Of a DNA stretch of 64,000 nt, positions 43,351-52,040 are shown piece after piece. The DNA comes from Candidatus Eremiobacter antarcticus. GTDB taxonomy: Bacteria; Vulcanimicrobiota; Vulcanimicrobiia; Eremiobacterales; Eremiobacteraceae. The stretch is from the NCBI GenBank assembly GCA_003244105.1, contig QHBK01000007.1:72226-136225 (forward strand), written 5' to 3'. Below the pieces are notes generated by a model. The model did not search any database and was not told the origin of the DNA. It was given only the letters and a program-made list of their open reading frames with translations. Numbering within the stretch: the first letter of the stretch is position 1; each line of letters opens with the position of its first letter. A program made the translations under genes and the position numbers.

Positions 43351-45531
43351 TTAGGTGGCGGCCGCGACGTTGGTGGACGTCGCCCGCAGGATGATGGATT
43401 TTTGCGCGCTCAAGATGCGATGGGCGAGAATCAGCTGCGTTAGCGCGAGCGGATCGCTGTGGCGGCGGCTGCGGGCCGCTTCGTAGTTGCCAAGCATGGC
43501 CGGGCCCACGTAGTGCAGCGTGCCGTGCCGTCCGTCGATGTGCGCCCAGATGTTGTCCTCGACCATGGTCGCCTCGGCCGGTTCGATGTTGCCGTCGATT
43601 TCGATCACGTCGGAGCGCTGCCCATCTGCGTCGTCGACGTCGAGCGAAAGGCGCACGGCGCGCGCGCGCAGCAGCTGTCTGTCGAAATTGAGTCTCGTGA
43701 GCGTGTGCCGCTGGATGATGCGCACGTTGAGATGGCCCATGTCTTGCGAATCGGGCTGCGCGCGGTAGAACTGCACGACCAAGTCGGCGTGGCGTCGCTG
43801 CGGTTTTATGTAGAGCTCGGCATCGGGCCGGCGCGCCTCGAGTTCGGCGACCACTTGCTCGCGCGTGTAGCCGCGCTTGGCGACGTCGCGCTGCACTTTC
43901 CACCTCTCGCGCAGCCCGGCTTCGGGATCCAGCCACACCTTGAGATCGAAGGCATGGCGGATGCCGGGCACGAGAAACGGGTGCAGCCCCTGCATGATCA
44001 CGACCTCGCGCGGCTGCAATCGTTCCGGTCCCTCAAGCGTGCCGTTGTGATGGTTGTAGATCGGCTTATCGATCGGGTTGCCGCGTTTCAGCGACCAGAT
44101 CTGCTCCTCCATGAGCGCGAAGTTGTTGGCTCTCGGATTGAGCGCGGTCAGGCCGACCAAGCCGCGCTGGCGGCGGTCCAGCGAATGATAGTCATCGAGG
44201 CAGACGCCCGCGATGCGGCCGTCGCCGAACAGGGCGAAGAAGGCGCTCGTGAGCGTGCTCTTGCCGGTTCCGCTGTCGCCGCCGATGCCGACGAAGATGG
44301 GCACCGCTGCTGATCCATCCGTCAGGACTCCGTTCGACACCGCTGCGGCCGCCCGTCGACTCGCGGCCGGCGTAGGCTCGGTTGATTTGGCAACCTTCGA
44401 TGCGCTCAACTTGCGCGCGAGTTCCGACAGCAGCTGAGCGAACGAATCGGCGAAGAGCTTGACGCCGTCGGACTCGAGTTGCGCGGCGACGCCTTCCATG
44501 TCGATGCCGGCGCCGGCGAGCGCGGCCAGCTGCGCTTTGGTCTCGTCAGGATTGCGCACGAGCGGCTCGCCGCGCACCCGGCCGTGGTCGATGAAAGCCT
44601 TCACCGTTTCGAGCGGCATGGTGTTGACCGTGTGGCGGCCGATGAGTTCTTCCACGTAGCGAACGTCGCCGTAGTTCGGATTTTTCGTGCTCGTCGACGC
44701 CCACAGCAAGCGCTGCGGTCGCGCTCCCAGCGCCGACAAGCTCAGCATCGTCTCGCCTTCGATGAACTTCCGCCAGACGATGTAGGCTGCGCGCGCGTTC
44801 GCGATTGCGGCTGTGCCCAACAAGCGCGTCAGTGACTCGCGCTGCGTGGCCTCGTTCGGGCCGGTCAGCTTGGCCTGCAGCTGCTGGTCGACGAGCGTGT
44901 CGACGCGGCTGACGAAAAAGCTTGCCACCGATGCGATCTTCCTGAGCTCGAGCCCGTTCTTGTGCGCGGCGGTCAGGCCACGGGCATGCGCTTCCAGTAA
45001 CTCCCGGTATCGCTGCAGCCCGAAGACGAGGGTGGCGTTGACGCTGATCCCCTGGCCGAGCAGCGCGGTTATAGCGCTCAACCCCTCTTGGGTCGCGGGT
45101 ATCTTGATCATGAGATTCTGGCGGCTCACGGCTGCGTGCAGGCGGCGCGCTTCTACGACAGATGCGTCGGCATCGTAGGCGAGATCCGGCGATACCTCGA
45201 GGCTGACGTAGCCATCGACGCCCTCGCTTGACTCGAACACCGGACGCAGCGCGTCTGCCACCGCCTGCACGTCGCTTGTGGCGACCTCTTCGTAGATCTC
45301 TTTCACGTTGTGGCCGCGGCGCGCCGAATGCCTGATCTGCAGGTCGTACCGGCTGCCTTGCGCCAGCGCTTTTTGGAAGATGGTCGGGTTGGACGTGAGC
45401 CCGGTGATGCCGTCCACTTCGATCAGCCGCTTGAGCTCGCCGGAATCAATCATGTCACGGCTCAGCTGGTCGCACCAGGGGCTTTGACCGAGCTCGCGCA
45501 GCAAGGACAGGGCGTTTGCGGGCATCAGCAT
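43351..45531 (-). CDS. tal-prk: transaldolase-phosphoribulokinase fusion protein
   Basis: 726 residues from an ATG at 45531 with AGGAG upstream. Residues 1-375 form a complete transaldolase of the mycobacterial/tal-pgi type: GITGLTSNPTIFQKAL, the Schiff-base Lys143 in LMIKIPATQEG, and LWASTSTKNPNYGD. An Ala/Pro/Ser-rich linker (about 376-408) leads to a complete phosphoribulokinase: P-loop GGDSGTGKST at 417-426, CLDDYHSLDR, NPRANNF, IYNHHNGTLEGPE, and VIMQGLHPF. One polypeptide should therefore make sedoheptulose 7-phosphate or its precursors from pentose/hexose phosphates and phosphorylate ribulose 5-phosphate. There is no stop or frameshift in the linker. It is first in the operon with cbbL, cbbS and cbbX and is divergent from cbbR. 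Confidence 0.92.
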   Translation of the reverse strand: MLMPANALSLLRELGQSPWCDQLSRDMIDSGELKRLIEVDGITGLTSNPTIFQKALAQGSRYDLQIRHSARRGHNVKEIYEEVATSDVQAVADALRPVFESSEGVDGYVSLEVSPDLAYDADASVVEARRLHAAVSRQNLMIKIPATQEGLSAITALLGQGISVNATLVFGLQRYRELLEAHARGLTAAHKNGLELRKIASVASFFVSRVDTLVDQQLQAKLTGPNEATQRESLTRLLGTAAIANARAAYIVWRKFIEGETMLSLSALGARPQRLLWASTSTKNPNYGDVRYVEELIGRHTVNTMPLETVKAFIDHGRVRGEPLVRNPDETKAQLAALAGAGIDMEGVAAQLESDGVKLFADSFAQLLSELARKLSASKVAKSTEPTPAASRRAAAAVSNGVLTDGSAAVPIFVGIGGDSGTGKSTLTSAFFALFGDGRIAGVCLDDYHSLDRRQRGLVGLTALNPRANNFALMEEQIWSLKRGNPIDKPIYNHHNGTLEGPERLQPREVVIMQGLHPFLVPGIRHAFDLKVWLDPEAGLRERWKVQRDVAKRGYTREQVVAELEARRPDAELYIKPQRRHADLVVQFYRAQPDSQDMGHLNVRIIQRHTLTRLNFDRQLLRARAVRLSLDVDDADGQRSDVIEIDGNIEPAEATMVEDNIWAHIDGRHGTLHYVGPAMLGNYEAARSRRHSDPLALTQLILAHRILSAQKSIILRATSTNVAAAT

Positions 45532-45641
45532 TGGAGACGTCTCCTGAGGACGATGGGCAGGAGTGCCGGCAGGGGAAAGGGTTGCTCGACCTCCAGCATA
45601 AAGCGCGCTAATCATGACGTCAAATGCAAGTATATTATGAT

Positions 45642-45664
45642 TGCCATAAACTTTCCTTATGGCA
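45642..45664. promoter_or_regulatory. candidate CbbR operator between cbb operon and cbbR
   Basis: A perfect inverted repeat TGCCATAA-N7-TTATGGCA lies in the 172-bp divergent intergenic region, 40 bp upstream of the cbbR start. A second pair of arms, AATCAT (45610-45615) and ATGATT (45637-45642), and a TGACGTCA palindrome (45615-45622) are adjacent. LysR-type regulators bind such T-N11-A inverted repeats, so this is the likely CbbR site. Confidence 0.7.
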
Positions 45665-45703
45665 GCGGAGGTCTGGATGATCGGCTCTCGCCTGGAGCGC
45701 CGC

Positions 45704-46627
45704 ATGACGCTCCATCAATTGCGCATCTTCAAAAGCACGGTGGATCAGTCGAGCTTCACGCGCGCGGCCGCGGCTTTATCGCTGAGCCAGCCTGCGGTGA
45801 CGCACCAACTGCAGGCACTGTCGCGGTCTCTCGGCCACGCGCTCTTCCAGACTCAGCCGGGCCGAGCGAAACTTGCGTTAACGCCGGTGGGCCAGGCGCT
45901 GTACGAACGCGCCAGCCGAATGCTCGCGCTGGTTCAGGAAACCGACGACGTCATCGGCGAGATCGTCGGATTGCAGACCGGTTCCGTTCGGGTGGCAGGC
46001 GACACGACAGTGGGGATCTACGTCGTGCCTGATGCGCTGTCGGCGTTTCACCGGGCGCATCCTCACATCAAGTTGCGCTTGGATGTCGTCAACCGCAACC
46101 GCGTGCGCGAACTGCTGCAGACGGGCGAGGCGGACCTTGGCATCTTGGGCCGGCTTTGGAAGGATGACGTGTTTTGCGCCGAGCCGTTGATACAGAACGA
46201 CTTGATGTGGTTCTCGGCGCCGGATCATCCGCTCGTCAAGCGAGAGCCTCTACGTCTGAAGGATCTGGTCAATGGTCCGCTGCTCATGCGCGAGCCGGGT
46301 TCGGGAACGCGCGAAGCGGCCGAGACGATTTTTCGAAAGCACGGGATCGAACCGGTGCCGGACATGGAGATGGCCAGCAACGGCGCGCTGAAGCGGGCCG
46401 CCGCCGGCGGACTGGGCGTCGCGATGTTCTCCACCTGCGCAGTCAGACTGGAACTGGGGGCCGGTTTACTGCGACCGTTGCGCGTGCGGGGCTTCCCGCT
46501 GCGGCGCATGTGGCACACCGTCTGGATGCGCGACCGGTTGTTGAGCCCTGCCGCGAGCGCCTTCCGCGACCTCTTGCGCTCGCCAAGCTGGCGAGATCAG
46601 CTGCCCAACCCGCTGGGCAGCGACTGA
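45704..46627 (+). CDS. cbbR: LysR-family regulator, CbbR-like
   Basis: About 307 residues from an ATG at 45704 with GGAG upstream; an ATG at 45677 with GGAGG is also possible. The N-terminal helix-turn-helix is canonical (MTLHQLRIFKSTVDQSSFTRAAAALSLSQPAVTHQLQAL), followed by the LysR substrate domain (GSVRVAGDTTVGIYVVPDAL, PLLMREPGSGTREAAE). It is divergent from the RuBisCO operon, the classic position of CbbR, which activates cbb genes in response to NADPH or Calvin-cycle metabolites. Confidence 0.87.
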   Translation: MTLHQLRIFKSTVDQSSFTRAAAALSLSQPAVTHQLQALSRSLGHALFQTQPGRAKLALTPVGQALYERASRMLALVQETDDVIGEIVGLQTGSVRVAGDTTVGIYVVPDALSAFHRAHPHIKLRLDVVNRNRVRELLQTGEADLGILGRLWKDDVFCAEPLIQNDLMWFSAPDHPLVKREPLRLKDLVNGPLLMREPGSGTREAAETIFRKHGIEPVPDMEMASNGALKRAAAGGLGVAMFSTCAVRLELGAGLLRPLRVRGFPLRRMWHTVWMRDRLLSPAASAFRDLLRSPSWRDQLPNPLGSD

Positions 46628-46632
46628 GGAGG

Positions 46633-46953
46633 TTAGAGCTTCTCTTCAGCCTCTTCACCCTTCTTGCCGAGCGCCACGATGTCGTCGGTCTTGAAGAGCA
46701 CCGCTTGCAGCACGGCTTTCCATTTGGGTTTCGCACGCGCTAAAAATTCCAAAGCCATCGCGAAATGCTTGAACTCTTCTTCTTGCGCGTCGGCCATGAT
46801 GGCCTTGGCGCCCTTGTCCGGCTCCACGGACATGCGCTGCTCGTACCAGCTGATGGCTTGCGCCTCTTCGGCGAGTGACGCTGACATGCGCGCAAAGGTA
46901 CGCGTTTGCGAGCTCAGCTCCGAGGCGGGCTCATGATACTGCTCAAATCCCAC
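46633..46953 (-). CDS. EncFtn-like ferritin (encapsulated ferritin family)
   Basis: 106 residues forming two helices of a half-ferritin. The N-terminus (YHEPASELSSQTRTFARMSASLAEEAQAISWYEQR) and second helix (DAQEEEFKHFAMALEFL) match encapsulated ferritin. All ferroxidase residues of that family are in place: Glu30, Trp36, Tyr37, Glu60 and His63, each two positions earlier than in the Rhodospirillum protein. The family oxidises ferrous iron at a decamer interface and usually works inside an encapsulin shell. No encapsulin gene is in the window, and the C-terminus (GKKGEEAEEKL) lacks the usual targeting peptide. Confidence 0.75.
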   Translation of the reverse strand: MGFEQYHEPASELSSQTRTFARMSASLAEEAQAISWYEQRMSVEPDKGAKAIMADAQEEEFKHFAMALEFLARAKPKWKAVLQAVLFKTDDIVALGKKGEEAEEKL

Positions 46954-47234
46954 AACGTCTCCTTGTTTGAAGGCCGGGTGAAGTCGCGCGCTTAGTTCGT
47001 CGCGTCACAGGAGGGAATCTTTTGGGCGGCAACGATCGAGCGTCGCAGCAAGTGGTCTGGCCGCCGCTGTGCGCGTCCGGTCGCTCGCTTTGCTCTGCGT
47101 TCTGGACCCGGCCGTTGTTGCGGCCTGGGACTTCAGTCGTAGCCCGGGTGCCAAGACTGTGCGCCGGAGGATGAAGGCCGGCGTTACCTACCCAAAGCAA
47201 CCTGGTGCGGACTCGAACCAATGAAGGAGCGCCC

Positions 47235-49304
47235 GTGAACCGATCTTTTGTCGTCCTGCTCTTAGCAACCGCCATTTGCCTGTCGTGCCAAGCGATCTCC
47301 CGCGCAGCCAGCGGGGCTGCCGTCTCCTCAGGAACAGATAAGCCGACCATGGTCGACTGGAACCTGAGCGTCGTCGACATCAATCGCAACTGCGCAAGTG
47401 AGATAGCGGCAGCCACCACACGATTGGAGTCCGTGCTCAAATCGCCCGTGAAGCGCAGGACGTTTCGAAACACCTTAATGCCGCTCGAGGATATGGCGTC
47501 CGACCTGAGCGACCGGCTTGCGGGCGAGCAGATGCTGGCTTTTGTTTCCACGGACAAGGACGTGCGCAGCGCCGCTTTCGCTTGCCAAAGCAAGACCGGC
47601 GACTTCGCAGCCGAGTATTCCGCACGGCCGGATCTCTACAAGGCGCTCAAAGCCGTCAAGGCCAGCAACACGGCTCGCACCGACGCGGCCAAAAAGCTTT
47701 TGACCATATGGTTGAACGGTTCGATACGGTCAGGCGCGGGTTTGCCGGAGCCTCAACGCAGCCGTTTCATCGAGCTGTCGAAAAAGCTCAACGACTTGGG
47801 CAACAAGTTCGGTGAGAACATCGGCAACGACGAGTCCACGATCACCATCACGAAAGCGCAAGCGGCCGGCCTGCCTTCGGACCTGCTGGCAAACTCCAAG
47901 CAGACGGCCGACGGGGGCTACATCGTCGCGGTCAATGAGAGCACAAGCTCGCAGTTCATGGAAAACGAGCGGGATTCGGCGGCGCGCAAAACCTTCTACA
48001 TCACGTATAACAACCGCCAGGCGCAGAAGAACTTGCCGATCCTCCACGAGGCCATCGGCGTACGCGACGAGCTGGCTCATCTTTTGGGTTACCCCACCTG
48101 GGCGGCATACGTGTTGGCCGATCGCATGGCGCTGCGGCCGGAACGGGTGACCAGCTTCTTGAGCGATTTGGACCAAAAACTGCTGCCGAAAGCGCGCGAA
48201 GAGCTTGCGACGCTGGCTTCCCTCAAGGCGAAAGACACCGGCGCTCCCAATGCGACGATCGACGCTTGGGACGTCGTCTACTACGACAACATGCTCAACA
48301 AGACCAAGTACGCCGTCGACACCAATGAGATCCGCAAGTACTTCCCGGCGGAGCACACGATCGACGCGGTGCTCAAGATCTACTCTCGAGTTCTCAGTGT
48401 AAATTTCGCCCGCGTCACGCCCGGGACCGGTCCAAATCCTGACGTGCTCGAGTATGCCGTGAACGACGCTCACAGCGGAAAGCTTCTAGGCACGTTTTAC
48501 CTCGACTTGTATCCACGGCCCGGCAAGTTTTCACACTTCGCGAACTTTCCATACGTCGGCGCGCGCCGCATGCCCAACGGCAGCTATCGGCCGCCGGTCA
48601 GCATGATCATCGGCAACTGGTCAAAACCTGCGCCCGGCAAACCGTCGCTTTTGAGCCACAGCGAAGTCGAGGTGTTCTTCCATGAGTTCGGCCATAATAT
48701 GGCGGCGCTCCTGACGACGGCGCCCTACGAAACCCTGGGCGGCTTCAAGCGTGATTTTGTTGAGGCGCCGTCGCAGATGCTCGAGAACTGGGTCTGGGAT
48801 CCACAGATCCTCAAGCAGCTCAGCGCAAACGTCGATACCGGGCAGCCGCTGCCCGATGCGCTCATCCAGAAGATGATCGCCGCCCGCTACGTGGACAACG
48901 CCTACTTCACGACGCGCCAGATCATGCTGGCGACGATCGATATGGACTACCACACCGAAGGACCGAACGTTGATACGACCGCGGTGTGGGCAAAGGTCGC
49001 CCGCGAGACGACACCGCTGCCGCTGGCCGAGGGAATTCACCCCGAGGCGGCTTTCGGCCATCTCTTCGGTTACGATGCCGGCTATTACGGCTACCTGTGG
49101 TCGAAGGTTTATGCCCAGGATATGTTCAGCGCGTTCAAGCAGGGCGGCCTGGAGAGCCCGGTCGTCGGCATGCGCTACCGTCAAGATATCCTCGAACCGG
49201 CGCAGACCTATGACGCTGACACGCTGGTGAAACGTTTCCTTGGAAGGCCGATGCGTCCCGACGCGTTCTACGAAGAGTTCGGCATCGAAGCAGCGCGAAC
49301 GTAG
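47235..49304 (+). CDS. M3 family oligopeptidase, exported
   Basis: 689 residues from a GTG at 47235 with GAAGGAG upstream. A signal peptide (VVLLLATAICLSCQAISRAASG, possibly a lipobox around Cys) indicates export, unusual for this mainly cytoplasmic family. The zinc motif HEFGH is at 483-487, followed by the third-ligand region DFVEAPSQMLENW. The fold and EAAFGHLFGYDAGYYGYLWSKVYAQDMF near the C-terminus match thimet oligopeptidase/Dcp. It cleaves short peptides. The 280 bp upstream (46954-47234) hold no feature I can name. A terminator follows at 49331. Confidence 0.88.
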   Translation: MNRSFVVLLLATAICLSCQAISRAASGAAVSSGTDKPTMVDWNLSVVDINRNCASEIAAATTRLESVLKSPVKRRTFRNTLMPLEDMASDLSDRLAGEQMLAFVSTDKDVRSAAFACQSKTGDFAAEYSARPDLYKALKAVKASNTARTDAAKKLLTIWLNGSIRSGAGLPEPQRSRFIELSKKLNDLGNKFGENIGNDESTITITKAQAAGLPSDLLANSKQTADGGYIVAVNESTSSQFMENERDSAARKTFYITYNNRQAQKNLPILHEAIGVRDELAHLLGYPTWAAYVLADRMALRPERVTSFLSDLDQKLLPKAREELATLASLKAKDTGAPNATIDAWDVVYYDNMLNKTKYAVDTNEIRKYFPAEHTIDAVLKIYSRVLSVNFARVTPGTGPNPDVLEYAVNDAHSGKLLGTFYLDLYPRPGKFSHFANFPYVGARRMPNGSYRPPVSMIIGNWSKPAPGKPSLLSHSEVEVFFHEFGHNMAALLTTAPYETLGGFKRDFVEAPSQMLENWVWDPQILKQLSANVDTGQPLPDALIQKMIAARYVDNAYFTTRQIMLATIDMDYHTEGPNVDTTAVWAKVARETTPLPLAEGIHPEAAFGHLFGYDAGYYGYLWSKVYAQDMFSAFKQGGLESPVVGMRYRQDILEPAQTYDADTLVKRFLGRPMRPDAFYEEFGIEAART

Positions 49305-49330
49305 GCGCGGCTCCTTCTCGAAATAACTAC

Positions 49331-49366
49331 AAAGCCGGCCCGCTGCTGTGGCCGGCTTTCTCTTTT
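49331..49366 (+). terminator. rho-independent terminator of M3 peptidase gene
   Basis: Perfect 10-bp stem AAAGCCGGCC (49331-49340) and GGCCGGCTTT (49350-49359) with a 9-nt loop, followed by CTCTTTTT. It is 27 bp after the peptidase stop and 27 bp before the ppnP start. Confidence 0.88.
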
Positions 49367-49392
49367 TCGCAACGTAATATGGGGAGAACGAC

Positions 49393-49677
49393 GTGATCGA
49401 ACACAACGTGTATTTCGAAGGCAAAGTGCAGAGTCTCGGATTCAATTCTGACAGGGGCGAAGCAACCGTAGGGGTCTGCGAACCCGGCACCTATACGGTT
49501 CCGACCGATACCGAAGAACATTTGACGTTTCTCTCCGGTCGCGGACGAGTCAAATTGCCCGATCAGGACTGGAAGACTATCAACGTCGGAGACACGATTG
49601 TCGCGCCCGCGGGCGTGGAAGTCATCTGGGAGGTCGCACCCGGCGCGGATGCGTGCTATTTCTGCTTGTTTCGTTAG
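49393..49677 (+). CDS. ppnP: pyrimidine/purine nucleoside phosphorylase PpnP
   Basis: 94 residues from a GTG at 49393 with GGGGAGA upstream. It is a single cupin domain of full PpnP length: VYFEGKVQSLGFNSDRGEATVGVCEPGTY, EEHLTFLSGRGRVKLPD and NVGDTIVAPAGVEVIWEV. The family (formerly DUF1255) phosphorolyses nucleosides to free bases and (deoxy)ribose 1-phosphate. An AraC-type regulator gene follows 26 bp later on the same strand. Confidence 0.88.
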   Translation: MIEHNVYFEGKVQSLGFNSDRGEATVGVCEPGTYTVPTDTEEHLTFLSGRGRVKLPDQDWKTINVGDTIVAPAGVEVIWEVAPGADACYFCLFR

Positions 49678-49703
49678 CGTGGGAATTTGAGCGAGCGCAA
49701 TCC

Positions 49704-50523
49704 GTGAGCACTCTTCTGCAGCCTGGAGCTTTTTACGGGGAGACTGTCTCCCTGCGCATCGCCGACGCTGTCTTGTCGGAGGTGAGGCACCGCGCGGCTA
49801 AGATCGTGCCGACGCACCGCCACGAAGCTGCGTATTTCAGTCTGCTGTTGGAAGGCTCGTACCAGGAAACCGCGCACGACAGCACGATCGTGTACGAACC
49901 CTTCACCTTCGTGTTCCATCAAGCCCAGATGCAACACACCGATAGCATCGGGCCCGGCGGCTGCCGCATGTTCATGATCGAATTGTTGCCGTCATGGACG
50001 AGCGCGCTCCGCGAGTTCGGCCCTTTGCCTGCGCACGTCTTCGAACTCCATGGCGGCGAACCGGGTTGGCTGGCCCTGCGCATCTACGACGAATTTCTGT
50101 CCGGTGATGCGGCTGCACCGCTGACGGTGGAGTCATTGCTTTTCGAGTTGTGCGGACATCTCGCGGGGAGACCCCCACAGGATGCACGCGAGCCCGAATG
50201 GCTATCGGGCGTCGATGCATCTCTTCAGACCGGATTCGTCGGCGGCTTGGACGTCGCAGCCCTCGCCGCGGACGCCGGAATTAGTCCGGCTCACCTCTGT
50301 AAAACTTTTCGCCGTTTTCGCGGGCGCAGCATGGGCGACTACGTCATGGGGCTTCGACTGCAGCTGGTGTGTCGCCGGCTCGTGGAGACCACGGATGAGC
50401 TGCGCGATATTGCCGCGGACGCGGGCTTCACAGACCAGAGGTCACATGACGCGCGCGTTCGCGCGCTACCTGGGCGAATCGCCGGTCGCATACCGGGGCC
50501 GCCTCATCACAGGCATCAGCTAG
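49704..50523 (+). pseudogene. AraC-family regulator, frameshifted in the second helix-turn-helix
   Basis: From a GTG at 49704. The N-terminal cupin (FYGETVSLRIADAVLSEVRHRAAKIVPTHRHEAAYFSLLLEGSY) and the first AraC helix-turn-helix (LDVAALAADAGISPAHLCKTFRRFRGRSMGDYV) are intact. After ADAGFTDQ the frame reads RSHDARVRALPG and continues to 50588. Removing one G from the GG at 50440-50441 restores SHMTRAFARYLGESPVAYRGRL and a stop at 50523, the conserved end of the domain. The gene therefore carries a +1 insertion: either a true loss of DNA binding or a sequencing error. Confidence 0.75.
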
Positions 50524-50621
50524 ATCGGGCTGATCCGTCCGCAAAAAGCCAATACCGTACAATACTCGCGACGGCTTCCATGCGATGATGGTCGTGCTAC
50601 GTCTTTTGAAAGGACACTCTA

Positions 50622-51337
50622 ATGAAGCGAAAGGACGTCATCGTGGGAGGCCTGAGCGGACTTGCCGTCATGTCCAAGCCGGCGGCCGCCTGGGCACAAG
50701 GGCCGCGGGCCGACCTCACGCCCCCGAAAAGGGGACCCATCACCGTGGCTGTCGTCGTCGGAAACGGCGCCACCGTCATCGACTTCGCCGGCCCGTGGGA
50801 AGTCTTCCAGGACGCCATAGTTGCGAACCCGGGCAAACCGAACGATCAGCAGGCGGCGTTTGAAATCGCGATGATCTCAGACAAGGCGGCGCCTCTGGAG
50901 GCCACAGGCGGCATGATCATCCAGCCGCGTTTCAACTACGAACAGCGCCTGCGAGCCCCAACGTGATCGTCATGGGCGCGCAGGGCGAGCATACACCTGC
51001 GAAGATCACGTGGATCCGCGAGGCTGCGAAGAAAGCCGACCTCGTCATGTCCGTTTGCACCGGCGCCTTCCTGCTCGCAAAGACCGGGCTGCTAGATGGC
51101 TTGACGGCGACAACGCACCACGACTTCTACGACGCGTTCGAGAAGCGATTTCCGCGCGTCCACCTCGTGCGCGGCCCGCGGTATGTCGAACACGGCAAGC
51201 TGGCGACGGCGGGCGGCCTGACTTCAGGCATCGAGCTCGCGTTGCGCGTCGTGCAGCGCTATTTCGGGGATCGAACGGCCGGCGTCACCGCTTACTACAT
51301 GGAGTATAACCCCTCCAACCGCAGGCCGACCGCGTGA
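50622..51337 (+). pseudogene. DJ-1/PfpI family protein, frameshifted
   Basis: The first part (50622-50966, starting MKRKDVIVGGLSGLAVMSKPAAAWA, a signal peptide) carries the start of the DJ-1 fold (ITVAVVVGNGATVIDFAGPWEVFQDA). It ends prematurely after RFNYEQRLRAPT. Another frame continues from NVIVMGAQGEHTPAKITWIREAAKKADLVMSVCTGAFLLAKTGLLDG to a stop at 51337, with the catalytic-type Cys in SVCTGAFLLAKTGLLDG. One base appears missing near 50941-50946. Homologues are single proteins of about 230 residues. A DJ-1/PfpI protein next to an AraC regulator gene is a common pairing; here both genes are broken. Confidence 0.75.
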
Positions 51338-51455
51338 CGATGGCGCGCATGTGGCAGTCTGCGGCGACAAAACGCAGCGGACCCAGCGCCTAAGCGCTGA
51401 AGATTCGACGCAGCGATCCGTGTTTCGCGGATCGACGCTTTGAAGGAGGCCGCTC

Positions 51456-51980
51456 GTGCGCGTCCATGCCTATCTTTTCGCGGCTCTTACTTTCCTCGTG
51501 GTGTTGGCTGCCGCGCCGCCTGCGAACGCGCAGCCTCCTCGTGGCTGCTCGGGAGCGCCGTACCACCAGTTCGATTTTTGGGCCGGAGATTGGGTCGTTC
51601 ACAACCGAAGCGACGGAAAGCTCGAAGGCACAAACTCCGTCACGCACGAGCTTGGCGGTTGTGTCTTGCAGGAGCATTGGGCCGGCGCGGGCGGAGATCG
51701 CGGAACGAGCTTCAATCTCTATGACGGCACAACACGCCGATGGCATCAGACATGGGTCGATAACTCGGGCAGCCTGCTCATCCTCAACGGCTCGCTGCGC
51801 GACGGTGCTATGACGCTGTCGGGCTCGACCGTCGGGCGCACGGGCCGAACCCTCTTGCACAAGATCATTTGGACGCCGCTGCCCGATCACACGGTCCGTC
51901 AGCACTGGATCTCGTCGCGCGATGGCGGCAAGACCTGGACGGACGTGTTCGACGGCATCTACAGCAAGCGGCGCTCCTAA
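51456..51980 (+). CDS. DUF1579-like secreted protein
   Basis: 174 residues from a GTG at 51456 with GGAGG upstream. A signal peptide (YLFAALTFLVVLAAAPPANA) is followed by FDFWAGDWVVHNRSDGKLEGTNSVTHELGGCVLQEHW and repeated beta-strand segments (LYDGTTRRWHQTWVDNSGSLLILNG). This outline matches small lipocalin-like exported proteins related to DUF1579. Function unknown. It is a single gene. Confidence 0.68.
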   Translation: MRVHAYLFAALTFLVVLAAAPPANAQPPRGCSGAPYHQFDFWAGDWVVHNRSDGKLEGTNSVTHELGGCVLQEHWAGAGGDRGTSFNLYDGTTRRWHQTWVDNSGSLLILNGSLRDGAMTLSGSTVGRTGRTLLHKIIWTPLPDHTVRQHWISSRDGGKTWTDVFDGIYSKRRS

Positions 51981-52040
51981 GCCGGTCTTCACGGCTCTTT
52001 CAGCAACGCCCCGTATTCTTGCGAGTACGGTAGGTGATGT

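Noticed and set aside
47190..47225. tRNA-like T-loop on the minus strand (GGTTCGAGTCC)
   Set aside because: The T-stem does not pair (ATTGG against CCGCA), and no D-arm, anticodon arm or acceptor stem can be built around it.
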